64,000 nucleotides of DNA from Streptomyces sp. CGMCC 4.7035 (GCF_031583065.1 NZ_CP134053.1:1798001-1862000); one strand, 5' to 3'; shown: positions 1-10,794, numbered from the stretch's first letter. Translations and numbers: made by a program. The notes: a model not told the origin generated them from the sequence alone.

Positions 1-829
<829 letters not shown>

Positions 830-1056
830 CGGTTCAAGGCCACCCGTTCGGCGCATACCAGATGCATACGGGTGGCCGGGGCGCATTCGGGCAACCGTCG
901 ACGACCGCTGCCCGTGGAAGCCTTCTGCGGCCTACTGTTGAGGTGTGCGCCTGCCGTGCCCGGACGCGTGGTGGGTTTTCAGACGCTGTGCCGTTGACGG
1001 TTCGTCGGGCATTGGGCCGCGTGGCGTGGGCACCGCCGGCTGTGAGAGGGACGGGA

Positions 1057-3372
1057 ATGGAACCGACCGAGAGCGCTGCCTCGGACTCACGGCTGCGCCG
1101 GATGTCCGGTGCCTGGCGCGCGGGCCGCCGGAGTGGGCGGCCTTCGGAGCGCACGGGCGCGGACGGCCGAAACGCCGTGCCGGGGACCCTTCCCGGTGTG
1201 CCGCACGCACCGGGAGGCGTCCCCAGAGCACCGAGGACCATCCCGGGGGTCGGAGGCGTACCGGGGATCGCCCCCGTGACCGGACCGCTTGCCACCGGGC
1301 ATGCCACCGAACCGCCCGGCCACGACAGCGAGCGGCACATGTCCTGGCCCGCGCTGCCCGCGGCGGTGGTCGCGGGCGCCGGGTTCGCCCTCGGCGTCGG
1401 CTTCTACCGCGCGTTCGGCGGACACCACGCGCTCTTCCCGTCCGGCACGGTCGGCTGGTCCCTGGCCGTGCTCACCGGCATCATCGTCGGCCACCTGGTC
1501 GCGCTCGGCCGCGCCCGCTGGTGGGGCGGCACGGGCTCGGGCGCCGCCCTGACCCTCGCCGTCCTGCTGCTGTACGGCTGGGTGCCCGCCGGGATGGTCA
1601 GCCTCACCGTCGTCGTACTGGTCGGCATAGCCCGGCTGGACCGCTGGCGGCAGGGCATACTGCACGGCTCGGTCGACATTCTCGGCATCGGCGCCGGGGC
1701 GCTCGTCCTGGCCGCCTTCGGACGCGTCCCGACCGTCGAGACGCCTTGGGACCCGCAGAGCTGGACCGTCTACACCGCGCCCGAGGTCGCCCTCGTCGCC
1801 ACCGCCTACCTCGCGGTCACCCGGCTGCTGCTGTGGTACCTGCACGCGCCGCGCGCCGGCGGGCTGCCCACCGTCGCCCGCACCGCCCTGGTCCGGCACG
1901 GGCTCGTCGCGATCGCGCTGTTCGGTATCGCGCCGCTGGTATGCGTGGTCGCCGTCGCCCAGCCCATCCTGCTGCCGCTGTTCTCCATCCCGCTCATCGC
2001 GCTCGACTCCACCCTGTGGATAGCCCGGGCCCGGGCCGAGGAACAGCTGCGTGACCCGCTGACCGGACTGCCCAACCGGCAGTGGCTGCTGGAGCGCACC
2101 TGGACGGCGCTCGACGACGCCGAGCGGATCGGGGCGAGGTCCGCCCTGATGCTCATAGACCTCGACCGCTTCCGGTCGGTCAACGACACGCTCGGCCATC
2201 TCGCCGGCGACCGGCTGCTTCTCCAGATAGCCGAGAGACTGCGGCTGGCGCTGCCGCGCGGGGCGGAGGCCGCGCGGCTCGGCGGTGACGAGTTCGCCGT
2301 GTTACTGCCCGTCGCGGACTCCACGACGTCCGCGTCACGGGCGGCCCGCAACCTGGTCTCGGCGCTCAGCTCGCCGCTCGACCTCGACGGGCTCACGCTC
2401 GTCCTGGAGGCCAGCGCCGGGGTCGCCGTCTTCCCCGACCACGCGCTCGACGCCGAGGGGCTGCTGCGGCGGGCGGACGTCGCGATGTACCAGGCGAAGC
2501 GGGACCGTACAGGGGTGGAGGTGTACGAGTCCAAGCGGGACTCGAACACGCCCGACCGGCTCGGACTGCTGGGTGATCTGCGGCGCGCGCTGGACGCGCA
2601 CGAGGTGGAACTGCACTACCAGCCCAAGGTCCGCTTCGACGGGCAGGTCGCGGGGCTGGAGGCGCTCGTACGGTGGGTGCATCCCGAGCGCGGGAAGGTG
2701 CCGCCGGACGAGTTCATCGCGATCGCGGAGTCGTCCGGGCTGATGCCGCACCTGACGGAGTACGTGCTGGAGACGGCACTCGGCCAGGTGGCGCGGTGGC
2801 GGGCGCAGGGGCTTCAGGTGCCGGTGGCCGTGAACGTCTCGCCGCGGGACGTTCACACGCCGGGCTTCGCGGGCGCGGTGGCCGCGCGGCTGGCGCGGCA
2901 CGGGGTCCCGGCGGGAGCGCTCCAACTGGAGATAACGGAACACGTGCTGCTGGAGGACCCGCAGCGGGCGGCGGACACGCTGGCGGGGCTGACCGGGCAC
3001 GGCGTGAAGATGTCGCTGGACGACTTCGGCACCGGCTACTCGTCGCTGGTGCATCTGCGGCGGCTGCCGGTGAGCGAGCTGAAGATCGACCGGTCGTTCG
3101 TGGCGCGGCTGGCCGTGGACGCGGAGGACGCGGAGATCGTCCGTTGCACGGTGGACCTCGCGCACTCCCTGGGGCTGCTCGTCGTCGCGGAGGGGGTCGA
3201 GGACGACGAGACATGGGAGCGGCTGCGGGATCTGAGGTGCGACGCGGTACAGGGCTGGCTGGTCGCCGCGGCGATGCCGGCGGAGGAGGCCACGGCGTGG
3301 CTGCGGGCGCGGGGGGCTCGGGGGTGGCAGCGTCCTGCCGCGGCGCTGCCCGCGGTCGCGACCGACGAGTAG
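1057..3372 (+). CDS. rmdB: membrane GGDEF-EAL cyclic-di-GMP protein (RmdB-like phosphodiesterase)
   Basis: A 771-residue protein: about 95 low-complexity residues, then a block of hydrophobic helices (about 95-320), a GGDEF domain (GGDEF at residues 409-413) and an EAL domain (EAL at 535-537). The EAL signature residues are all present ([42 protein letters not shown]), so phosphodiesterase activity is expected. The GGDEF core is intact, but the inhibitory RxxD site five residues upstream is absent. Its place next to ligA matches the Streptomyces RmdB phosphodiesterase, known to affect development. The ATG at 1057 was chosen because AGAGGG lies 7 nt upstream; the frame stays open back to 862 but codes for unlikely sequence. 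An ATG at 1339, just before the first helix, is possible. Translation may depend on bldA (TTA codon at 2302). Confidence 0.9.
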   Translation: MEPTESAASDSRLRRMSGAWRAGRRSGRPSERTGADGRNAVPGTLPGVPHAPGGVPRAPRTIPGVGGVPGIAPVTGPLATGHATEPPGHDSERHMSWPALPAAVVAGAGFALGVGFYRAFGGHHALFPSGTVGWSLAVLTGIIVGHLVALGRARWWGGTGSGAALTLAVLLLYGWVPAGMVSLTVVVLVGIARLDRWRQGILHGSVDILGIGAGALVLAAFGRVPTVETPWDPQSWTVYTAPEVALVATAYLAVTRLLLWYLHAPRAGGLPTVARTALVRHGLVAIALFGIAPLVCVVAVAQPILLPLFSIPLIALDSTLWIARARAEEQLRDPLTGLPNRQWLLERTWTALDDAERIGARSALMLIDLDRFRSVNDTLGHLAGDRLLLQIAERLRLALPRGAEAARLGGDEFAVLLPVADSTTSASRAARNLVSALSSPLDLDGLTLVLEASAGVAVFPDHALDAEGLLRRADVAMYQAKRDRTGVEVYESKRDSNTPDRLGLLGDLRRALDAHEVELHYQPKVRFDGQVAGLEALVRWVHPERGKVPPDEFIAIAESSGLMPHLTEYVLETALGQVARWRAQGLQVPVAVNVSPRDVHTPGFAGAVAARLARHGVPAGALQLEITEHVLLEDPQRAADTLAGLTGHGVKMSLDDFGTGYSSLVHLRRLPVSELKIDRSFVARLAVDAEDAEIVRCTVDLAHSLGLLVVAEGVEDDETWERLRDLRCDAVQGWLVAAAMPAEEATAWLRARGARGWQRPAAALPAVATDE
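2302..2304 (+). other. TTA (bldA-dependent) leucine codon in rmdB
   Basis: The codon after GGDEF-Ala-Val is TTA. In Streptomyces TTA is read by the bldA tRNA, which becomes active late in growth, so this places a c-di-GMP enzyme under possible bldA control. Seen directly in the reading frame; the regulatory effect is inferred. Confidence 0.85.
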
Positions 3373-3422
3373 TCGCGCATTACTTACTTACTTCCCTCCC
3401 TCCCCCCTTCTTCGCGGGGTGC

Positions 3423-3472
3423 GGGCAATCCCTTTGGGACGGGGCCCGGGCAATCCCATGCGCGGGCATCCC
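3423..3472 (+). repeat. three direct copies of GGGCA(A)TCCC before the gat promoter
   Basis: GGGCAATCCC occurs at 3423-3432 and 3448-3457, and GGGCATCCC at 3464-3472, between the rmdB stop and the proposed gat promoter. Each copy is itself nearly palindromic (GGG...CCC). Spacings are 25 and 16 nt. Function is unknown; either a repeated regulator site or chance in GC-rich DNA. Confidence 0.45.
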
Positions 3473-3483
3473 TGCTCGCGCCA

Positions 3484-3489
3484 TAGGAT
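3484..3489 (+). promoter_or_regulatory. candidate -10 box (TAGGAT) of the gat operon
   Basis: TAGGAT fits the TAGRRT -10 consensus of the main Streptomyces sigma factor and lies 41 nt before the gatC ATG, with a ribosome binding site (AGAGGA) in between. No convincing -35 is seen. Confidence 0.45.
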
Positions 3490-3529
3490 TGGGCCCAAAC
3501 CACACACACTCACCCCAGAGGATCGCTGC

Positions 3530-3826
3530 ATGCCTGGCATCACGCGCGAGGAGGTCGCCCACCTCGCCCGGCTGGCGCGTCTGGAGCTGAAGCCCGAAGA
3601 GCTCGAACACTTCGCAGGCCAGCTCGACGACATCATCGGCGCGGTCGCCCGCGTCAGTGAGGTCGCCGACCAAGACGTACCGCCGACCTCCCACCCGCTG
3701 CCGCTGACCAATGTCATGCGCCCGGACGAGGTCCGTCCGTCGCTCACCCCCGAGCAGGCGCTGTCCGGCGCCCCGGCCCAGGAGCAGCAGCGTTTCAAGG
3801 TGCCGCAGATCCTGGGGGAGGAGTAG
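3530..3826 (+). CDS. gatC: aspartyl/glutamyl-tRNA amidotransferase subunit C
   Basis: A 98-residue GatC. It stabilises the GatCAB complex, which converts misacylated Glu-tRNA(Gln) and Asp-tRNA(Asn) to the amidated forms in the cytoplasm. The start [20 protein letters not shown] is the typical GatC N-terminus, and the conserved [11 protein letters not shown] helix and [17 protein letters not shown] belt region follow. The ATG at 3530 has AGAGGA about 7 nt upstream; in-frame starts further up give sequence unlike the family. The stop is 6 nt before gatA, whose ribosome binding site overlaps the end of gatC, so the two are translated as a pair. Confidence 0.96.
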   Translation: MPGITREEVAHLARLARLELKPEELEHFAGQLDDIIGAVARVSEVADQDVPPTSHPLPLTNVMRPDEVRPSLTPEQALSGAPAQEQQRFKVPQILGEE

Positions 3827-3832
3827 TTCGCC

Positions 3833-5335
3833 ATGACGGACAAGAACAGCATCATCCGGCTCACCGCCGCCGAGACCGCCGCGAAGATCGCCTCCGGCGA
3901 GCTCACCGCCGTCGAGGTCACCGAGGCCCACCTCGCCCGGATCGAGGCCGTCGACGAGAAGGTGCACGCCTTCTTGCACGTCGACCGCGAGGGCGCCCTC
4001 GCGCAGGCCCGCGCCGTCGACGAGAAGCGGGAGCGCGGTGAGAAGCTCGGCCCGCTCGCCGGTGTGCCCCTCGCGCTCAAGGACATCTTCACCACCGAGG
4101 GGATCCCGACCACCGTCGGCTCCAAGATCCTCGAAGGCTGGATCCCGCCGTACGACGCGACCGTCACCAAGAAGCTGAAGGCCGCCGACGTCGTCATCCT
4201 CGGCAAGACCAACATGGACGAGTTCGCCATGGGGTCCTCCACCGAGAACAGCGCGTTCGGACCGACGGGCAACCCGTGGGACCTCACCCGCATTCCCGGC
4301 GGATCCGGCGGTGGGTCGTCCGCCGCGCTCGCCTCCTTCCAGGCGCCCCTCGCCATCGGCACGGACACCGGCGGCTCCATCCGCCAGCCCGCTGCCGTCA
4401 CCGGCACGGTCGGCGTCAAGCCGACGTACGGCGGTGTCTCCCGCTTCGGCATGGTCGCCTTCAGCAGCAGCCTCGACCAGGGCGGCCCCTGCGCCCGTAC
4501 GGTCCTCGACGCGGCTCTTCTGCACGAGGTCATCGCGGGGCACGACCCGCTGGACTCCACCTCGATCGACGCGCCCGTACCGCCCGTCGTCGAGGCCGCC
4601 CGCAACGGCTCCGTGCAGGGCATGCGCATCGGTGTCGTCAAGCAGTTCCGCGGCGAGGGCTACCAGGCCGGTGTCGTGCAGCGCTTCGACGAGTCCGTCG
4701 CGCTCCTCAAGAAGCTGGGCGCCGAGATCGTCGAGCTGGACTGCCCCTCCTTCGACCTGGCGCTGGCCGCGTACTACCTGATCGCCCCGAGCGAGTGTTC
4801 GAGCAACCTCGCCCGTTTCGACGGTCTGCGCTACGGCCTGCGCAACGGCGACGACGGCACGCACTCCGCCGAGGAAGTCACCTCCCTCACCCGTGCGGAG
4901 GGCTTCGGCCCCGAGGTCAAGCGCCGCATCATGCTCGGCACGTACGCCCTCAGCTCCGGCTACTACGACGCGTACTACGGCTCGGCCCAGAAGGTCCGTA
5001 CGCTCATCACGCGCGACTTCGAGAAGTCGTTCGAGAAGGTGGACGTGATCGTGTCGCCCACGACCCCCACCACCGCCTTCCCGATCGGCGAGCGCGCCGA
5101 CGACCCGATGGCGATGTACCTGGCGGACCTGTGCACCATCCCGGTCAACCTGGCCGGCAACTCCGCCATGTCCCTGCCCTGCGGCCTCGCGCCGGAGGAC
5201 AACCTCCCGGTCGGCCTGCAGATCATCGCCCCGGCGATGAAGGACGACCGGCTGTACAAGGTCGGCGCCGCCGTCGAGGCCGCCTTCGTGGAAAGGTGGG
5301 GGCACCCGCTTCTCGAGGAGGCTCCGTCGCTGTGA
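3833..5335 (+). CDS. gatA: aspartyl/glutamyl-tRNA amidotransferase subunit A
   Basis: A 500-residue amidase-signature enzyme that releases ammonia from glutamine for tRNA-dependent Gln/Asn formation. The Ser-cisSer-Lys triad is clear: Lys83 (LALKDIFTT), Ser158 (in PGGSGGGSS) and Ser182 ([10 protein letters not shown]); the spacing of 75 and 24 residues is that expected for GatA. Length is typical. It follows gatC by 6 nt with the ribosome binding site GGGGGAGGAG inside the end of gatC. Its TGA overlaps the GTG of the next small gene by 4 nt (GTGA), so the downstream gene is translationally coupled. Confidence 0.98.
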   Translation: MTDKNSIIRLTAAETAAKIASGELTAVEVTEAHLARIEAVDEKVHAFLHVDREGALAQARAVDEKRERGEKLGPLAGVPLALKDIFTTEGIPTTVGSKILEGWIPPYDATVTKKLKAADVVILGKTNMDEFAMGSSTENSAFGPTGNPWDLTRIPGGSGGGSSAALASFQAPLAIGTDTGGSIRQPAAVTGTVGVKPTYGGVSRFGMVAFSSSLDQGGPCARTVLDAALLHEVIAGHDPLDSTSIDAPVPPVVEAARNGSVQGMRIGVVKQFRGEGYQAGVVQRFDESVALLKKLGAEIVELDCPSFDLALAAYYLIAPSECSSNLARFDGLRYGLRNGDDGTHSAEEVTSLTRAEGFGPEVKRRIMLGTYALSSGYYDAYYGSAQKVRTLITRDFEKSFEKVDVIVSPTTPTTAFPIGERADDPMAMYLADLCTIPVNLAGNSAMSLPCGLAPEDNLPVGLQIIAPAMKDDRLYKVGAAVEAAFVERWGHPLLEEAPSL

Positions 5336-5574
5336 GTAAGGCACTGTCCAAGGCCAAGGGCTTCAAGAAGTCCAAGTCCGGTACGTACCTGTCCATGGCC
5401 ACCACCGCGTTCGGCGCGTTCGGTGTCGCGAAGCAGGTCAAGAAGGCCCGCCTCGAACACGACACGCTGCGCCTGATCGACGCCGCCGTGTCCGCCGCCG
5501 CCATCGTCACCGGCCTCGCCCTCCTCGTCCGCGAGCTGAAGCGGCTGGGCGACGACGACGTCCTGCTGGGCTGA
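5332..5574 (+). CDS. small conserved-looking membrane protein coupled to gatA
   Basis: An 80-residue protein starting at the GTG that overlaps the gatA stop (GTGA). The N-terminus is very basic ([16 protein letters not shown]), followed by a helix with many Lys/Arg, and one hydrophobic segment ([16 protein letters not shown]) near the C-terminus, so it is probably a small inner-membrane or membrane-associated protein. It sits between gatA and gatB, with the gatB ribosome binding site (GAGAGGGAAG) just after its stop. I recall a hypothetical gene at this place in other Streptomyces, but the function is unknown. The coupling suggests it is made with GatCAB. Confidence 0.85.
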   Translation: MSKALSKAKGFKKSKSGTYLSMATTAFGAFGVAKQVKKARLEHDTLRLIDAAVSAAAIVTGLALLVRELKRLGDDDVLLG

Positions 5575-5589
5575 GAGGGAAGTTTCACC

Positions 5590-7104
5590 GTGACCACCAC
5601 GACCGACCTGGTGTCGTACGAGGACGCGCTGGCGTCGTACGACCCCGTCATGGGCCTTGAGGTCCATGTCGAACTCGGCACCCACACCAAGATGTTCTGC
5701 GGCTGTTCCACGGCGCTCGGCGCCGAGCCCAACTCGCAGACCTGCCCCACCTGCCTCGGCCTGCCCGGCTCGCTCCCGGTCGTCAACGCGACCGGCGTGG
5801 AGTCCGCGATCAGGATCGGTCTCGCGCTGAACTGCGAGATCGCCGAGTGGTGCCGCTTCGCCCGGAAGAACTACTTCTATCCGGACATGCCGAAGAACTT
5901 CCAGACCTCCCAGTACGACGAGCCGATCGCCTTCAACGGCTACCTCGACGTGCAGCTGGAGGACGGCGAGACCTTCCGCGTGGAGATCGAGCGCGCCCAC
6001 ATGGAGGAGGACACCGGCAAGTCCACCCACGTCGGTGGCGCCACCGGCCGTATCCACGGCGCGCAGCACTCGCTGCTCGACTACAACCGCGCCGGCATCC
6101 CGCTCATCGAGATCGTCACCAAGCCGATCGTCGGCGCCGGGGAGCGCGCGCCCGAGGTGGCGAAGGCGTACGTGCGTGAGCTGCGCGAGCTGATCCGTGC
6201 GCTCGGCGTCTCGGAGGCCCGTATGGAGATGGGCCAGATGCGCTGCGACGTGAACCTGTCGCTGATGCCCAAGGGCTCGGACAAGTTCGGCACGCGCTCC
6301 GAGACGAAGAACGTCAACTCGCTGCGTTCCGTCGAGCGTGCGGCCCGGTTCGAGATCATGCGCCACGCGGCCGTGCTCTCCTCCGGCGGCACGATCATCC
6401 AGGAGACCCGCCACTTCCACGAGGACACGGGCTCGACGACCTCGGGCCGGGTGAAGGAAGAGGCCGAGGACTACCGGTACTTCCCCGAGCCGGACCTGGT
6501 CCCGGTCGCGCCCTCGCGCGAGTGGGTCGAGGAGCTGCGCACCGCGCTGCCGGAGCTGCCCCTCGTGCGCCGCAACCGGCTGCTCGGGGAGTGGGGCATC
6601 TCCGCCACCGACATGCAGGCGATCCTCAACGCCGGCGCCCTGGACCCGATCGTCGCCACCATCGAGGCGGGCGCCGACGCGGCCTCCGCGCGCAAGTGGT
6701 GGATGGGCGAGCTCGCCCGCAGTGCCAACGAGTCGGGCAAGGCCCTGGACGAGCTGGCCATCACGCCGGAGCAGGTCGCCCGCGTCACCAAGCTCGTGGC
6801 CTCCGGCGACCTGAACGACAAGCTGGCCCGCCAGGTCATCGAGGGTGTCCTCGCGGGTGAGGGCACACCGGACGAGGTCGTCGAGAAGCGCGGTCTGAAG
6901 GTCGTCTCCGACGAGGGCGCCCTGACCACCGCCGTCGAGGAGGCCATCGCCGGCAACCCGGCCATCGCGGACAAGATCCGCAGCGGCAAGGTGGCCGCGG
7001 CCGGCGCCCTGGTCGGCGCGGTCATGAAGGCCACCCGCGGCCAGGCCGACGCCGCCCGCGTCAAGGAGCTGATCCTGGAGAAGCTGGGCGTCAGCGAGGG
7101 CTGA
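5590..7104 (+). CDS. gatB: aspartyl/glutamyl-tRNA amidotransferase subunit B
   Basis: A 504-residue GatB: kinase-like domain that activates the tRNA-bound Glu/Asp by phosphorylation, followed by helical and YqeY-like tail domains that hold the tRNA. Visible family motifs are [16 protein letters not shown], the [13 protein letters not shown] segment with Cys ligands, [14 protein letters not shown] and [13 protein letters not shown]. The GTG at 5590 is chosen for the GAGAGGGAAG upstream. The gene is last in gatC-gatA-small ORF-gatB and is followed by a strong hairpin terminator. Confidence 0.98.
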   Translation: MTTTTDLVSYEDALASYDPVMGLEVHVELGTHTKMFCGCSTALGAEPNSQTCPTCLGLPGSLPVVNATGVESAIRIGLALNCEIAEWCRFARKNYFYPDMPKNFQTSQYDEPIAFNGYLDVQLEDGETFRVEIERAHMEEDTGKSTHVGGATGRIHGAQHSLLDYNRAGIPLIEIVTKPIVGAGERAPEVAKAYVRELRELIRALGVSEARMEMGQMRCDVNLSLMPKGSDKFGTRSETKNVNSLRSVERAARFEIMRHAAVLSSGGTIIQETRHFHEDTGSTTSGRVKEEAEDYRYFPEPDLVPVAPSREWVEELRTALPELPLVRRNRLLGEWGISATDMQAILNAGALDPIVATIEAGADAASARKWWMGELARSANESGKALDELAITPEQVARVTKLVASGDLNDKLARQVIEGVLAGEGTPDEVVEKRGLKVVSDEGALTTAVEEAIAGNPAIADKIRSGKVAAAGALVGAVMKATRGQADAARVKELILEKLGVSEG

Positions 7105-7125
7105 GCGAACCCGTAGAGCGGTTCC

Positions 7126-7161
7126 GAGGGGCAGTACACCGAACCCGGTGTACTGCCCCTC
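7126..7161 (+). terminator. terminator after gatB
   Basis: A perfect 16-bp inverted repeat (GAGGGGCAGTACACCG and its complement) with a 4-nt loop lies 22 nt after the gatB stop, followed by an AT-rich run. It ends the gat operon. Confidence 0.9.
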
Positions 7162-7375
7162 GATTTGCTTATAAAAACCTTATTAAACGACACCATTGCT
7201 GGGATTGTCCTGTGACGTGGGTCCCACTGCTGTGAGTAACCCCACGAAAGTGACAAACGATCTTTTTCGGCTGCGAAGGTATTGGGGATTGCTCAAGCGT
7301 TCTTTGCGGGCTGTTCAGTTTCATCAGCTGCTGTTCCCGGTCAAAGATCCACCAAACACCTCCGGGAGCACGTTC
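7162..7375 (+). other. AT-rich intergenic region before the MMPL gene
   Basis: Unusually AT-rich for this genome (TTATAAAAACCTTATTAAACG-type sequence near 7169-7190, further AT-rich patches to about 7360). The frame of the exporter is open from 7196 but the encoded sequence does not look like MMPL protein, so this is taken as promoter and leader. A short inverted repeat GTGGG/CCCAC is at about 7218-7229. No regulator site is recognised. Confidence 0.5.
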
Positions 7376-9616
7376 GTGGCAGCCCTTGCACGCTGGTGTG
7401 TACGCAACCGCCTCGTCACCGTTCTGCTCTGGCTGATCGCCTTCGCCGGTGTCAGCGCCGCAGCGGCCGCCACGGGCTCCGCGTACTCGAACGACTACGC
7501 CGTCCCCGGCACCGAGTCGAACCGCGCCGCCCAGCTGCTCGAAAAGGGCTTCCCCAGCCTCGGTGGCGACAGCGACACGGTCGTCTGGCACACCAGCCCG
7601 GGCAGCGTGAACGCCGCCGACGTCGAGCAGGCGATGACCCGCGCCCTGGACCGGATCGCCGACCTGCCCGGCGTCGCCTCCGTCACCAGCCCCTACGAGG
7701 GCAGTCACGGCGGCCAGGTCAGCCGTGACGGCCGTACCGCCTACGCCACGATCACCTTCGACCAGCAGACCGAGAACATCGGCAAGGGCGAGGCCCAGGC
7801 CGTCGTCGACACCGCCAAGGCCGCCGAGACCGGCGGCCTGGAGGTCGAACTCGGCGGCGGCGCCATCAGCCTCACCCAGTCGCAGGGCGGGCACCTCGCC
7901 GAGATCGTCGGCGTGGTCGTGGCCGCTGTGGTCCTCTTCCTCGCCTTCGGCTCGCTCGCCGCCTCCCTGCTGCCCATCGCGACCGCGCTGATCGGCGTCG
8001 GCACCGCGTACGCCGGGATCGGCCTGCTCGGACACGCCATGACCGTCGCCGACTTCGCGCCCATGCTCGGCATGCTGATCGGGCTCGGCGTCGGCATCGA
8101 CTACGCGCTGTTCATCGTCACCAGACACCGCCGCAACCTGAAGCGGGGCGTCCCGGTGGCGGAGGCCGCCGTGAGCGCCGTCGCCACCACCGGCCGGGCC
8201 GTCGTCTTCGCGGGCGCCACCGTGTGCATCGCGCTGCTCGGCATGCTGATCCTGCGACTCGGCTTCCTCAACGGTGTCGCGGTCGCCGCCTGTCTGACCG
8301 TCATCCTCACCGTCGCGGCCTCCGTGACCCTGCTGCCCGCCCTGCTGTCCTTCATCGGCCCGCGCGCCCTCAGCAGGCGTGAGCGGCGCAGACTGTACGA
8401 GCACGGGCCCGAACCGGAGGTACCGACCGGGCTCGCCGCCCGCTGGTCCGCGTTCGTCGAACGCCACCCCAAGAAGCTCGGCGTCGTCGCCCTCGCCGTC
8501 ATGGCCGTCCTCGCGCTGCCCACGCTCTCTCTCCACCTGGGCACCTCCGACCAGGGCAACGACCCGAAGTCGTCGACCACCCGGCAGGCGTACGACCGCC
8601 TCGCCGAGGGCTTCGGGCCCGGTGTCAACGGCCCGCTCACCCTCGTCACCCACGTCGGCGGCGCCGAGGACAAGCTCGCGCTCGACAACCTGGACAGCAC
8701 GCTCGCGGCCACCAAGGGCGTCGCCTCGGTGAGCCCGGCGACGTACAACACCAGCGGTGACACGGCGTACCTGACCGTCGTCCCGGACTCCGCCCCGCAG
8801 GACCGGCAGACCAGCGACCTGGTGCACCGGCTGCGCTCCGAGGTGCTGCCGCGCGCCGAGCAGGGCACCTCGCTCGACCTGCACGTGGGCGGGGTGACGG
8901 CCGGCTACGACGACTTCGCCGCCGTGATCGTCGGCAAGCTGCCGCTGTTCGTGGGCGTGGTGATCGGACTGGGCTGCGTCCTGCTCCTGCTCGCCTTCCG
9001 GTCCCTGGGCATCCCGCTCAAGGCCGCCGCGATGAACGTCGCCGCCGTCGCCTCCGCGTTCGGTGTGGTGGTCGCGATCTTCCAGTGGGGCTGGGGCAGC
9101 GAGCTGCTGGGGCTCGGCCGCGCCGGTCCGATCGAGCCGTTCCTCCCCGTGATCATGGTCTCGGTACTCTTCGGGCTCTCCATGGACTACCAGGTGTTCC
9201 TGGTCAGCCGCATGTACGAGGAGTGGCTGGAGACCGGCGACAACCGGCGGGCCGTGCGCGTCGGCCTCGCCGAGACCAGCCGGGTGATCAACTCGGCGGC
9301 CGTCATCATGATCTCCGTCTTCCTCGCCTTCGTGCTCAGCGGTGACCGCGTGATCGCCATGTTCGGCATCGCGCTCGCCGCGGCCGTCGCCCTCGACGCC
9401 TTCATCCTGCGCACGCTCCTCGTCCCCGCCCTGATGCACCTGCTGGGCGGCGCCAACTGGTGGCTGCCGTCCTGGCTGGAGCGCCGATTGCCGCGTATCA
9501 GCATCGAACCGCCAGAGTGCCGTGCGACGATTCCGGGGCGGCGCGCTGACGAGGACGTGCTGGTGGACGTACTGGTGAAGGAGCGGCAGCAGGATGTACG
9601 CGATATCCCTGGGTGA
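7376..9616 (+). CDS. MMPL-family RND-type membrane transporter
   Basis: A 746-residue exporter of the MMPL family, proton-driven pumps that move lipids or hydrophobic metabolites across the membrane. It shows the duplicated layout: a helix, an extracytoplasmic loop (about 40-165), a block of helices with the GLGVGIDYALFIVTRHR motif, a second loop (about 380-510) and a second block with GLSMDYQVFLVSRM. The two D-Y pairs are the proton-relay residues of the family. The GTG at 7376 has GGGAG 7 nt upstream and gives the expected N-terminus (AALARWCVRNR) before helix 1. The end overlaps the next gene by 23 nt. The substrate is unknown. Confidence 0.92.
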   Translation: MAALARWCVRNRLVTVLLWLIAFAGVSAAAAATGSAYSNDYAVPGTESNRAAQLLEKGFPSLGGDSDTVVWHTSPGSVNAADVEQAMTRALDRIADLPGVASVTSPYEGSHGGQVSRDGRTAYATITFDQQTENIGKGEAQAVVDTAKAAETGGLEVELGGGAISLTQSQGGHLAEIVGVVVAAVVLFLAFGSLAASLLPIATALIGVGTAYAGIGLLGHAMTVADFAPMLGMLIGLGVGIDYALFIVTRHRRNLKRGVPVAEAAVSAVATTGRAVVFAGATVCIALLGMLILRLGFLNGVAVAACLTVILTVAASVTLLPALLSFIGPRALSRRERRRLYEHGPEPEVPTGLAARWSAFVERHPKKLGVVALAVMAVLALPTLSLHLGTSDQGNDPKSSTTRQAYDRLAEGFGPGVNGPLTLVTHVGGAEDKLALDNLDSTLAATKGVASVSPATYNTSGDTAYLTVVPDSAPQDRQTSDLVHRLRSEVLPRAEQGTSLDLHVGGVTAGYDDFAAVIVGKLPLFVGVVIGLGCVLLLLAFRSLGIPLKAAAMNVAAVASAFGVVVAIFQWGWGSELLGLGRAGPIEPFLPVIMVSVLFGLSMDYQVFLVSRMYEEWLETGDNRRAVRVGLAETSRVINSAAVIMISVFLAFVLSGDRVIAMFGIALAAAVALDAFILRTLLVPALMHLLGGANWWLPSWLERRLPRISIEPPECRATIPGRRADEDVLVDVLVKERQQDVRDIPG

Positions 9617-10169
9617 CGACGGAGCCGAACTGCGGCCGCTGGCGCCCTGGCACGCCGAGGAGTTCCTGGCACACCTCGACCGAGGGCGCGAGTTCATCAC
9701 CGAGCACATCCCGTTCGGGACGAACGCCACGGATGTCGACTCCGCCCGTGCCGTCCTTCAGACGTGGGCCGACAAGCAGGCCGCCGACAACGGCGGCCTG
9801 CACGGGCTGTGGCTGGAGGGGAAGCTGGTCGGCGGTGTGCTCTTCCGCGTCTTCGACGCCGAGGGCGGCAACTGCGAGGTGGGCTGCTGGCTGGAACCCG
9901 CGGCGACCGGGCGGGGACTGGTCACGCGCGCGATACGGGTGCTGATCGACTGGGCGGTCGACGAGCGCGGCATCCACCGGGTGGAGTGGCAGGCGTCGTC
10001 CGCCAACGTACCGAGCCTCAATGTGGCGCGACGGCTGGGCCTGAGCCGTGACGGTGTGCTGCGGGAGGACTTTTTGTACCGCGGCGTACGCCAGGACACC
10101 GAGGTCTGGTCGGTGCTCGCGTCCGAGTGGCGGGCGGCACGCGCGCGCAGCGCTCGCGACGATCATTAA
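9594..10169 (+). CDS. RimL-like GNAT acetyltransferase
   Basis: A 191-residue protein resembling ribosomal-protein-serine N-acetyltransferases (RimL/YdaF type). The acetyl-CoA loop region is CWLEPAATGRGLVTRAIRV, followed by HRVEWQASSANVPSLNVARRLG, which is typical of the Acetyltransf_3 subgroup. The ATG at 9594 lies inside the end of the MMPL gene (23-nt overlap), with GGAG about 12 nt upstream, so it is probably co-transcribed and coupled. Actual substrate unknown; a free amino group of a protein, peptide or small molecule is possible. Confidence 0.85.
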   Translation: MYAISLGDDGAELRPLAPWHAEEFLAHLDRGREFITEHIPFGTNATDVDSARAVLQTWADKQAADNGGLHGLWLEGKLVGGVLFRVFDAEGGNCEVGCWLEPAATGRGLVTRAIRVLIDWAVDERGIHRVEWQASSANVPSLNVARRLGLSRDGVLREDFLYRGVRQDTEVWSVLASEWRAARARSARDDH

Positions 10170-10204
10170 GGGACCTCTCAGACAGCCTCCGTACGGTGCG
10201 GGGC

Positions 10205-10783
10205 ATGGGAACCAAGACAGTTGACGAGGCCGCGGCCGAGACCGGCGCCGAGGCGACGAACGACGAGGAGAAGGCGGAGGCCACCGAGGCCGAGGAGACG
10301 GCTCAGGAGACAGCTCAGGAGATGGTCGAGGGGACGGCTGAGGAGACCCCGGCCGAGGACGGGCCCGGCGAGACCGCACCGGAGGGCCCCTCCGGAGTGG
10401 GCCAGGGCGCCGGGGCGGTCGTTTCCGCGGGCCTCGGCCTCGTCTCCCTCACCGGCGGCTGGGTCGCCACCGTGGCCTCCGCGCGCGAGACCCTCGTGGG
10501 CCAGCTCCGGACCTCGTCCTCGGCGAGCGTCGCCACACAGATCAAGGAGGTGTACGGCGACGCCTGGCACACCACCGCGCTGTGGGGCGGCCTGTTCGCA
10601 CTGGCCGCGCTGATCGTGGGCGTCGTGGTGCTCGCGCGCCCGGCCTTCGGCGCGCCCGGCAAGCCGCAGGCCCCATGGATCAAGTCCGTCGCCTGGGGCG
10701 GCGTCGCACTGGGGGGCATCGGGCTGCTGCTGGCCGTCCTCAAGTACACCGACATCCTGCTCGGACTGCCGTCCGCGAGCTGA
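10205..10783 (+). CDS. membrane protein with acidic low-complexity N-terminus
   Basis: A 192-residue protein. The first 60 residues are almost entirely Glu, Ala, Thr and Asp (EKAEATEAEETAQETAQEM) and probably disordered. Then come a Gly-rich hydrophobic stretch (about 75-95) and two clear membrane helices (WGGLFALAALIVGVVVLA and VAWGGVALGGIGLLLAVL). No family recognised. The ATG at 10205 follows the acetyltransferase by 35 nt with a weak GTGCGGGG upstream. The acidic tail is N-terminal to the helices and could lie in the cytoplasm. Confidence 0.8.
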   Translation: MGTKTVDEAAAETGAEATNDEEKAEATEAEETAQETAQEMVEGTAEETPAEDGPGETAPEGPSGVGQGAGAVVSAGLGLVSLTGGWVATVASARETLVGQLRTSSSASVATQIKEVYGDAWHTTALWGGLFALAALIVGVVVLARPAFGAPGKPQAPWIKSVAWGGVALGGIGLLLAVLKYTDILLGLPSAS

Positions 10784-10794
10784 TACGGCGCGGA

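Noticed and set aside
862..1056. N-terminal extension of the RmdB-like gene to 862
   Set aside because: Translation is Arg/Thr-rich and unlike a membrane sensor; the ATG at 1057 has a proper ribosome site.
3380..5344. 654-codon minus-strand frame opposite gatC-gatA
   Set aside because: Shadow of the gat genes; no recognisable motif, and it would cover the gat promoter and terminator-free regions.
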